NCBI RefSeq assembly: GCF_019399895.1
Contig: NC_091889.1
Span: 186,001 to 250,000 of the forward strand
Origin: Cardiocondyla obscurior
Lineage: Eukaryota > Arthropoda > Insecta > Hymenoptera > Formicidae
Length of the DNA stretch: 64,000 nt
Direction of reading: 5' to 3'
Shown here: one piece after another, positions 55,901 to 64,000 of the stretch
Position numbering within the stretch: position 1 is the stretch's first letter
Layout of the letters: the number at the start of each line of letters is the position of its first letter
The notes under the pieces: generated by a model
Told to the model about the DNA's origin: nothing
Databases searched by the model: none
Seen by the model: the letters and a program-made list of their open reading frames with translations, nothing else
Position numbers and translations under genes: made by a program

Positions 55901-58724
55901 GCTATTGCTAAATAATTATTTCTCCCTCATCAAATAAATATTAAACATTTAAAAATCTAAAACATCATGCATTTTTTAATATTTAGAAAACTAAGTGATT
56001 TTGTCATCTAAAAACGATATTTTTGACACGCTTAACATACGTTGATAATTTCAATTTTTCTGGCGATTTAGACAATAACCCCGACTGCCACACCTGACCT
56101 CACGTGCGAAACGGATCAGGAAGAAAAATTTAATTCGCGTCCCGCATCGAAGACGGAAGAAGAAAAGGGAAACGACGAGGTCGACGGGATCGGAGCGAAG
56201 AAGAGGCTCGAGTTCGGGGAGACGAGTCGTCCTGAATCTTGCGAGGCAAGATCGCCGCAGGACGAGCAGATAGCGACCGAGGAGGACTCGGCGGATCCAG
56301 AGACGGCAAAGGCTAATAACGAGAAGATCAAGCAGCTGGTATCTACGGAGATTAGCCTCGAGCAACAATTGGAGACTGTGCAACGACAGTTGCTCGCTCT
56401 GAAACAGCTACCGAGGGAGATCGAGAGTCACCTAAGGGTCGTGTCCGAGCAACTGCACATGATCATGGAACTCAGCGGCGTGCAGCGGTCCGCTGGCAAC
56501 GGAAACGTCGGCCGCCGCGGGTCGTCAGGTGACCGAGATTCGTAATCGCGTCCGAAATAGCCGAAGGCGGACCTTGACGATTATTCCCTAGACATATTCT
56601 CGAGTTCCGTCGCTATGCGACTTCGAATTCTGAGCGAATGCCAATTCTTGCATCCATCAATATGATATTAAAGAGAGCGATGCGCGGTTCTATTAAATGA
56701 CTTTATTTCTTAAAATAAGTTGAAGTTCTCGCGGTGTTTTTCATCTTTCTTTTCGAAGAAAATTTTAAATTACATTTACACCTATTCAAATTATATTAAA
56801 TATATTTTTTAAAAATGCAGTCTTAAATTTGGATCTTTTTAATTTTAATTTAAGTTAAAATTTTTTTTTTTTAATTGTGACGTATTAATTAATTCTTCCT
56901 TTTCGATAGCGCGTTTTAATTTTGACTCGTTGTTATTCAGATGAGAATCATCTGCCTATTACGCGGAAGGATGACGAAGAGCTGCAGGAGCAGGAGGATA
57001 CTGACGAAGAAGAGGAATTTACGGAAACTTACGATTACATCGAGGAGATTGCGTGTCTGGAGCGGAAGACGTCATCAAGGTCAACGCCGCAAGTGATCGA
57101 GCCCAGCGATGACGAGGGAGAAATGGAGGAAGAGGAAGCGGAGACGAAAGAGCTGGACGGTATGATTTCCGTGAAGAGCGAGGACGAGGAAGGAAGTCGA
57201 GTGAAGAAATTCATCGTCTCCTACGAAACTAAGCTTATTAAATCACCGAGTCCGGCGCCGTCACACGGTAATTATTCCATGCTTATTACGATCATATTAA
57301 ATTTCTCGAGAGCCATAATTAAAGCCACATAATTAAACGATATAATAAAATTATACATGCACGCGCAAAATGCCGCGAATATTGATATTTCGTTCGTCTT
57401 TTCGATACTACGTTATAGGAAGTTTCGAACCAGATCCTAAACTGTCACCAAAAGATCAAGTTATACAGGAACTGCAGGTATCCCCTCGATAAATGGAATG
57501 ATTGTGTTCTGTCTAAATCAGGATGTTATTCGTCCCTTCTTTTTCATGTAAAAAAAAAAAAAAAAAATACAGAATTGCCAAAGCCCACCCTGTTACAAGA
57601 TAATAAGTTACATGCACGATAAATTGAGTTATACGTCTTTTTAAGATTGCCATCCCTATTTTGTCAACTCATCACTTCTATGTTACGTTTCCATTCTCGA
57701 TGTTATTGATACCGAAAGAATTTATACGTGATTCCGAGTTTCCAATCTGTTTTTTATTCTTTTCTCTTTTTTTTTTTTTTTTTGCACACGTCGACTGATG
57801 CATGGTAAACGTTTTCGGATTTGAGCGGGATCGCTGATTTGCGTTTTGACTTCCAGCAGAAGATGCAGAAGAGAGGCAGAAAGCAATCGCAGGACCTGTG
57901 GCCGCAGGCTAAGCAGCTTGAACTCACGCAAGGTCGCCGATGGAGATGCCCGAACGACTTCTTCAACGACGAGATGATAGCGGAAGTGCTGTCGTGCCAA
58001 GCGGAAGTTATTCGCGGTGGGGCAATGGGGTAAGAATAATTTTGCGGCTATCGCGAAGGCTATTTCGTGCCGGAGCTTAAGATTCCACTGCAAGATGGAA
58101 AGTATCTCGAGAAACCTATTCACGCCTATTCCCCAGCGATTGAAGTAAAAAGTTTTTCAATCGATTGTAGAGTGAACTTCAAAAAGTATGAGAAGACGAG
58201 TTTACCAAACTATGATTACCTGTTGAATTCGAGTGTTTATAAGATGATTCATAAAATGGAGCGAGAACCGAAAAGAGGCATCCCCGTCAGACCCGCTAAA
58301 GTTAATGCGGCGGAAGATATAATCAAAAGAATCGTAAGCCTTCTTTTGCCATTTTTCACGGTTGTCAAATTGATCGGTCAGGCTTAGAACGGAGGTGATA
58401 ATAATTAATTGTAAAATCGTGACGAAGTAGTTTTCGAATGATTTTAAATGTAGAAATATTGTAATCGAATTGTTAACAGCGAATCCTGCCGTTCAGTCAT
58501 TTATTAAAATGATTGAATCCACCCGATTAATAATCCACCCGAATAACTTTGAACGGGATAATTTATTCAAATTAGAATTACACCGATAAGATTATTATCA
58601 TCTCGATATTGCTAATCAAGAAGAGAGAGTGGGTAGTTTTAATGGATTTTCTTAAATATATTTTCAGAAATCACCCGCACTGAGCGACGTAGACGACAGA
58701 AGTGCTCGAAGCGTAAGCCATTAA
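49907..58724 (+). CDS. Zasp67: Zasp67-like PDZ protein of the muscle Z-disc, spliced isoform
   Basis: Zasp proteins bind alpha-actinin at muscle Z-discs. Eleven exons: 49907-50005, 50276-50427, 51540-51606, 52170-52429, 52663-52978, 56072-56528, 56941-57267, 57419-57477, 57857-58029, 58171-58333, 58668-58724; phases close to 709 aa. The PDZ domain is residues 1 to about 84, with the PWGFRL carboxylate loop and GDVVARLNDQSISGLTHGQAH. A motif shared with Zasp66, IAQLIL..LGVNFKK, spans exons 4-5. Exon 6 codes for an acidic stretch and a Gln/Leu coiled coil (EQQLETVQRQLLALKQLPRE). A very acidic region follows. A second motif copy, MIAEVLSCQAEVIRGGAMGV, lies across exons 9-10. No LIM domains were seen. 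AATAAA is at 59154. Exon 6 can also end at an in-frame TAA near 56546 if its donor is not used. Symbol is by similarity and synteny with Zasp66. Confidence 0.82.
52979..55072 (+). CDS. Zasp67: Zasp67-like alternative 3' coding extension (exon 5 read-through)
   Basis: If the GTAAAG donor at 52979 is not used, the frame continues for 697 codons to TAA at 55070-55072. With exons 1-4 this gives a 995-aa protein. An open frame of this length in a region with ordinary coding-like G/C content is unlikely by chance. It carries six units centred on KGRYLE or a variant (K/A at about 53255, 53418, 53514, 53664, 53799, 53931), spaced about 32-55 residues, often followed by LIRR-like basic residues. Then come four units containing AEVFHRGSRR with a 40-residue period. 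The last 20 residues (LAVYAFVPCTSIILLYMYN) are hydrophobic, possibly a tail anchor. I do not recognise the repeats. It could be a rapidly evolving muscle isoform. Confidence 0.7.
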   Translation, partial: VKMHETKKLEENRFPTVPDLDPSCSNCSLNNTDHPLSSPRLPESDSNEFLTPEGSPGCDTTYECKSKLQDKSNNSRRRRLGRYDEAAARSPFKGRYLENVLRGYARSCVPRDRQVDEVAAMKSGSTYLRPDGLSRDTRKRTSKCARAHYVERILLRNVGFVTGHFRARPKTVRVFASRMKGRYLATCLRRESIWLTSLITTLLQFLLQSPSASESLNLPKIRERRSSIKGRYLERILQKNAVLIRERVKETRHAEGRSKTIEEKKNEPRSTRTKGRYMEKCLRRQNLRLKLALTSLLDYAKCILENLFTVTSKPKHTKGRYLERLIRRYLEIFNLVVEYIRSRISEWLGEDFLCISRNEFSVVAVSTSSCIADDAILSDQQIDKDAIDLRIPEWHEDGPSCPLQKESFLIVSSSDNFDSSKEELAKSHDLSEQNPAPFEEADSAKSADVVAEEDALSKFMQSAENYISAEVFHRGSRRSSKSRGSIDIVKENDKAFSKLLQSAEDYVSAEVFHRGSRRSSKSRGSIDIVKENDKAFSKLLQSAEDYVSAEVFHRGSRRLSRSYKRDQLDEENPLSNVLRSTGDYVSSEVFHRGSRRLSRSSRRESVSFVPPVLQAGLKSLRFNLPWFSFTVTGKNAERSEEWEKKLDLETERDNRRLSFVPTILYQGITNRIGVDFTKLAVYAFVPCTSIILLYMYN
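54378..54652 (+). repeat. 120-bp tandem coding repeat
   Basis: Bases 54378-54532 equal bases 54498-54652 exactly, a 120-bp period that is in frame (40 codons). A weaker third and fourth unit extend to about 54790, diverged at DNA and protein level. Perfect identity of the first units, in the midst of diverged ones, points to a recent in-frame duplication (or gene conversion) in the Zasp67-like extension. Confidence 0.9.
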
Positions 58725-61280
58725 TGCAGCAACGATGATACACGACTGGAATGAGATACCATAGTTCGTACGGAAAATTTATGTGCGCTTGAAAATAATG
58801 TTCAATCTATTTATCTGTAAAAATTCAGAAAAACCGCTAGGAATTACGAGGGATGTAATTATCAGGTCTGTCGATCGCGTTCAAAGAATGTTATCCAGAT
58901 AAAACGTGTGTGTATGTACGTATGTTCGTATTTAAATCGTCTCGAGAAAGATTTTCCCACCGGCACTAAGCAGATCGATCACTTCTCCGCAGTTTTACAC
59001 ATTACACATATTGGATTAATTCGGCGATCATGTGAATACGCAAAATTTCGGAAAAATACGACGAGCGTTTGATTAATTTGCGCCGCTATCTTATGACATT
59101 TTTTTTTTTCCATAATTGTAAATTGTAAAATCATCTTATATCTTGCCGGATTTAATAAAGTATCTGTCTCTCGAAATGCCTGGTATTTTTTTTATCTTTT
59201 ACCTACCAACGACGCGTGTCTTATTAATTATAGATTAATTTATGCGGCTGTTTAGCGTTCAGGAATTATTTGAAGCTGAGGGTTACCTCGACTACAGTCA
59301 CCCGTTATTCCGATAGGAAGCTGACGGTATCACTCTTAGTTTCCGTTGGTATCCCGTAAGTGCCGGATTAAACGGATCCGCGAGGCATATGATTAAAGTC
59401 GACCTGGAAAGGCCAGTTTCTGAGTAAACGGCCGCAATTGTCCGCGCGGAAATTCGCGCGATGAGTCGCGGGGACACACTTTCACCTTTCCGGGATCTCT
59501 GTTATCCGCGTCTCGTATACGCGTACGACCAGCTGAGTCACGTCTGCCTTCTTGGCCGATGAACCTCTTTTCAACGTTCTCCTTCTCGTTCTTTCTCGCT
59601 CTCTTAATCATTCGCTCCTTCCTTTTCTTTTTCACATACACACTCACACACTCTCTCTCGCCGCTCTTTCTTTCTCTCTCCGTCGGTCTTTCTTTCGTTC
59701 CTGCTTGTTTAGGATCCTCAATCGTGACGTCGGCCCCAAGCGATTTATGTAAAGCATTCTAAGCATGATTCACGAACTAGTTCGCGCCCTCGTGACCGCC
59801 ACCGGCGCAGAATGCAGTCGCCGCGAGCGCGGGTGCGTCCATCAAGGTGTCCCGTCTGCAATTTTTCGAGCCCGCAGCGTCCGATTTTTAGCTCGAAATC
59901 AATACATTTACTTCGACCTACCTAGCCGAGGAAAAAAAAATTTCTTCCGCACCGTAAGCCTTTAGTTCGCCGCGATATCTAAAAGTTTTCGGTAAGAATC
60001 AATCTTGTCGAAATGTTATTCAGGATCGCAATTCTGTCCGTCTACTTTCGCGTTGAAATAATACAGACTGCGTCGAGTGAAGCCAGACGGAGTGGCGTAA
60101 TTAGTTGCGGAGAAGAATGAAAAAGACGCAAAACGCGCGCTCTTCTTGTCACGGTCATCGAGACGGCCAGCCCGGCATTCCCGGTCTTGCCTTGTCCTTC
60201 GATCTGGTCCTCCTCGTCCTGTTATATCTCATTGCCCTCCTCCCTTGTCTCGAACCGCTGCGGTGCAAAGAGCACCTTGCGTGATGCATCGATATAAGAG
60301 GACACGCTCGGCTTTTCAGCGGGACATCGTTCCGGGAATTTTATGAATAGTAATAAAAAAAAAAATTTTTTTAAAAACCCCGATGGTATTATTTCAATAG
60401 CTAATTAAGAGGACCTTTTGCTCGGTTTCTACCTCGGGTTTTCGGTATCTATTTGGAACGTCGCTCGATCGCATTCCGGCAAACTACTATTCCGCGACCT
60501 TATTTCAGAATCCGATTGTCACCGCTTCGACAAAGGTAATCGGCTGCGTGAAAAATTCGCATGGCACTAACATTGAAAAAGATTCGAGCGAAAATAATTT
60601 ACAGCGTAAGGAGGAACTTGTGTTTTAACCATTCAAAGATATTTTTTTTCTTTTGTTCCTAAACGATATCTGATGTTTAAATATTCGTATTTGAAAGCGA
60701 AGGTGTTCGAAAAAGTTCAAGTGCTGATTTCGAGACTGATACGAGATTCGGGCTACTTTTGATTTCGAAAATTTGCTTTAGCGGTAAATCGCCGTTCGAG
60801 AAAGAATACAATAAATTCGCCTCTCTTCCTCACTCCACCTCCGCCATCCGGCTGCCCGCCGCGCATTTCCCTCCTTCCTTCTGCTGTCTCCCTCCGCTAT
60901 TTCTTCCCTTTCCTGCCGAGCTCCCGTACTCCTTCTCTTGGTTCGAAATCGCGTGGCGAGGAGGCCCCGCTGGCCGACTGACCGTCCGCGGTGCCTCCTG
61001 TACCTTTACTCCGGTCTGCGCGTTCTTCAGGGAACGTACGTGCCCGTTTCACGTTCCACTCGAGAGAGCGCGATACACATATCCCCCTTTTGTAGAGTAC
61101 GTGCACGCAAACGGCCAAGCAAACGGGACGTCGTCGGCCCCGATTGTCAGTGGTGCATCGCGATATCTCGAAGGTAGGGCCGATTTAAGGGCTCGTTCAT
61201 TAGCCGTCGCTGTTTTTTTTTTCGAGACCGCTACGACATTCACCTCGGTACGCAATCGGCGGTTCGGACAGGACAGTGAT
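58725..61280. other. Zasp67 3' region and Zasp66 upstream region
   Basis: The Zasp67 poly(A) signal AATAAA is at 59154-59159. From 59400 to 61280 the DNA becomes richer in G/C and pyrimidine tracts, including CT-rich runs at 59570-59710 and 60830-60930, in keeping with promoter or 5'-untranslated sequence of Zasp66. The open frames at 60759-61412 overlap the first Zasp66 exon and are in part its upstream read-through. No other gene was recognised. Confidence 0.4.
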
Positions 61281-61385
61281 ATGGCACAACTGATCAGCGT
61301 TAAGCTGTCCAGATTCGACGGGTCTCCCTGGGGCTTTCGTCTTCAAGGCGGCAAGGATTTCGGCACCCCGCTCATCGTGCAAAAG
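61281..61385 (+). CDS. Zasp66: Zasp66, first coding exon (partial gene)
   Basis: The exon codes for the first 35 residues of a PDZ domain, starting MAQLISVKLSRFDGSPWGFR and continuing LQGGKDFGTPLIVQK, then a GTGAGC donor in phase 0. It closely matches Drosophila Zasp66. The same PDZ position is split in the upstream Zasp67-like gene, also in phase 0, which supports common descent. No continuation of the PDZ domain was found in the remaining 2.6 kb, so the next exon is beyond the window. ATG at 61281 is the start used by the family. Proteins of this family localise to Z-discs. Confidence 0.85.
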
Positions 61386-64000
61386 GTGAGCCCGATCGAC
61401 CCTTCGCGTTAAAAGTCGAGACCGTGAGGATCGGTTACATTATCTATTTTCAAGAATTTTATCAGCCTGCGATACGACCCGAGTCGTACAACGTAGGATT
61501 CTTTCGAGTTTCTTTCGTAATACCTGTATTCTGTTAACCATCAGCGCGGTCTATCGAACCGAATCGTTAGAAGAATCGAAGTTGCATGTTCATTGTATTA
61601 ATACGTAGATCTATTAAATTATAAAAAATAGTTGATAATTTACATGCCGCGCGATAGACACGTCGAATACATATATTGAATAATGTTGCGATAACGTAAA
61701 AGATATACGTGTCTATTTTTTTTTAATATTAATAATTGCGCGATTGATAAGCGCGCATCGCTGATTCGCCATTAACATCTCGAAAGGAGTATCGCGAGTC
61801 TCTTTCTTTCTTTGGGAATTTTGAAGGGGCGCTTTCGAGAAACCACTCGAGCCCAATCTCAAGTTGTCTGCGGCAGAAGCAGCAGCAAAAATATTTCTCG
61901 CAGCAGTTTATATATAGCGATGTTTTATACGGCTGTTTCCCGTCCCGTCCGCGACCCCTTGTCGATTGCCCGACGTTTTGACAACGGAAAGAACGAGGCG
62001 CGATATCGCGGAATCGCCGATCGCGGGATTGAGAGGAATCGCGCAGCCGCTTGTTGCTCGCGAGATATCAATTGCCACAACTCGAGCGGAATAGGATTTT
62101 CATTGAACGCGAGGAACGGTCGATATTCCCGTCCGACAATTGGAATTATTGAGCAAGCGACGCTTCAATTGTGCCAACCGTTAACCCTCCCTTGAGACGT
62201 CAACGAATTTTCCATTGAATAAATATTGCATTTATTTCCATTAAATAATTGTTAACCTTCATTGCAATTAAAATAATTTACGTTACGCTACGTAACCCGT
62301 AAATTTCCGACGCGATACCTTCGTCATCGAATTTACTGCGAAGGCGTTTGCCTTAATTTCGTTTTCGAGACTCGTTTCGCAGCGTGTGAATGAACATTTG
62401 AGAATTTTCGGCACGCGGAAGCAAGCAACGATAACCAACTCCGAGCGCACGAGCGAGATGAAAGTGAAACGCAAACGAGATCCCTCGCGACTCGGAAATG
62501 AGACCTGTATCAAAGGCAGGAGGTTGACACTCGACAGACGGCACGTGTTGATGCCTCTTTCCGCACGACACGAGCCTTCTCGTATTCGATACGACTTAAA
62601 ATTAATTATAGCAAAAATTAAGAAATTAATAAAAATCAGAATATTCACGTAAGTTTTGTTCGTAACATACATTTGCCCGTGACATTTAAGAAACTATTTG
62701 AAAGCCAATCGTCTATTCAATTTTCGTCCACCTAAATTTTCTATATCGATATCGTTAGGATTGCGTGGATTTTGGAAAGAAAGAAAGAGAGCTTTTCGCA
62801 GCTCTTCGCGGCCGCGAGGTGTTTTGATATTACGATCTCGAGAGGCCACGTACGCGTTACGTAACGCGTCGGCGAACGCCAAATTATTTCACGCGTATCG
62901 GCGGAAATCCTTGCCAACTACGTGCGAAACGCCGGGCTCGCCACCGTCGTGTTTTGGCGATGCTCGGCTGCTGTAATACGAGAAGCTTTTGGCGAACGTG
63001 TCGAGACGCGCGGGCTGCCCCACGGATTCTTTCTCGTAAATTTTTCCGAGTTCTCACGCAACATTATACGGCCATAAGCGCTATTATTAAAAGACGCTGG
63101 CACGCGAGTGCCAATGTTGAACAACCGTCGTGCATTTAGCGACAGCTTTCACGAGCGCGAACTGTCAAAAAATTTTCAACATTCTCTCGTGCGCTCGTAG
63201 TTCGTAATTTCCAACGCGAACTTTTGACGGCATCTCACGCTGTATTTTCAAAGTTAGATTATTATGCGATTTATTCCGCCTCAAAGGCTGTAGTATGGTA
63301 ACGTTAAAATACAGTTTTTTTTTTATACAATACGCTTGTAACAATTGTTTAAAAAATAATTTTTTAATCGTTGAAAAAAAAGGTAAAACGCGTTTGTAAT
63401 ATTTTTAATTGCTGTACCATCTACGCTTCGAGCATCGTATTTGATATATTCTTAAAAATGGAAGATACATTTTCGTTTTTTTTTTTTTTTTGCAAAATAT
63501 ATGATATAATTTCAATAGAAAAGCGTAATTCGAGTATCATCAGAGACGGCAGATTCCTCGGATTTTTTACAGCTCGTTCAGATCGTTTCGCGGGTTTTAA
63601 CCTAAGATCCTGGGCGAGAAACGATCGGGTTCAAGTACCTCGAAGCTGTGAAGTAGAAATCGGATCGGCGATCGTCGCCCTGCGAGAACCTGTACGAGAC
63701 GCCTTTGACACCGCCGGACTCATATTTCTCTCCTTTCCGAGAATGCCGGGGGCGGCCGGACGTTCGCCGTATTTGCGGCCTCGTAAAATAAACGAACCAC
63801 GTGGTGCGCTACGAAGAAGGCCAAGTTCGAAACGCCGATTACGAATAAAACCATTTAGCACGGCCTCGATGATCCCCGACCCTTTAATTGGTCACGCGCG
63901 TTTTCTTCGAAGGATGCACTTTTAACAAAATCGAAACGAGATAACGTAACGTGGACACGCGCAATATTATTACACGCTTAACGCTGGTAATTAAAAAACT
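61386..64000 (+). other. First coding intron of Zasp66
   Basis: This 2.6 kb follows the first Zasp66 donor and runs to the window end. It contains moderately GC-rich stretches with open frames under 190 codons, none recognisable as protein. No acceptor leading into a PDZ continuation (expected to begin like VxxGSLAE) was seen. No repeat or RNA gene was recognised. Confidence 0.4.

Noticed and set aside
58030..58058. A 29-nt intron between AATGGG and GCTATTTCG in Zasp67
   Set aside because: Too short for an insect intron and gives a wrong phase. The acceptor at 58170 restores GVNFKK in frame.
63371..63925. 184-codon open frame in the Zasp66 intron
   Set aside because: It starts with poly-Lys and poly-Phe from homopolymers and resembles no protein; no splice context supports it.

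Overview
The window is nuclear DNA from an insect, most likely a hymenopteran and possibly an ant. It has many short AT-rich introns with GTAAGT-type donors, GC-rich promoter islands in an otherwise AT-rich background, and genes typical of insects: visual arrestin Arr2, akirin, a single nitric oxide synthase, and the muscle PDZ genes Zasp67 and Zasp66. The species guess is inference. The gene identities rest on recognised protein sequence and on splice models in which every exon phase closes.

Layout, left to right: SAP30BP (-, cut by the window start); SdhB (+); nitric oxide synthase (-); glycerol kinase (-); a 178-bp inverted-repeat element; Mcm2 (+); ZCCHC10 (-); about 6 kb without a recognisable gene; Shoc2 (-); a GC-rich divergent promoter; akirin (+); Arr2 (+); TFIIE-alpha (-); a second, 289-bp copy of the inverted-repeat element; RabL3 (+); AFG1L (+); DERA (+); Zasp67-like (+); and the first coding exon of Zasp66 (+, the rest beyond the window). 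Most are single-copy housekeeping genes for mitochondria, replication, transcription and sugar or glycerol metabolism. They have no operon-like relation. The main structural pattern is divergent gene pairs that share promoters (SAP30BP/SdhB, Gyk/Mcm2, Shoc2/akirin, TFIIE-alpha/RabL3).

The two most interesting items are these. (1) A pair of related foldback/MITE-like elements, with very long terminal inverted repeats starting CAGAGAGCC and 8-bp candidate target duplications. Each sits in a divergent promoter within 150 bp of a start codon. (2) The Zasp67-like gene. Reading through one donor site adds about 700 codons that encode two families of internal repeats, one of them an exact 120-bp tandem duplication, and a hydrophobic C-terminus. 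The spliced route instead leads to a coiled coil and a second copy of a GVNFKK-type motif. Smaller items include a compact GC-rich 101-bp island bounded by 8-bp inverted repeats downstream of Mcm2, an Arr2 start with an unusual hydrophobic N-terminus, and E2F-type sites upstream of Mcm2.

Nothing was run computationally. Exon ends were placed by hand from GT/AG sites and reading phase. Untranslated exons and transcription starts are not resolved.
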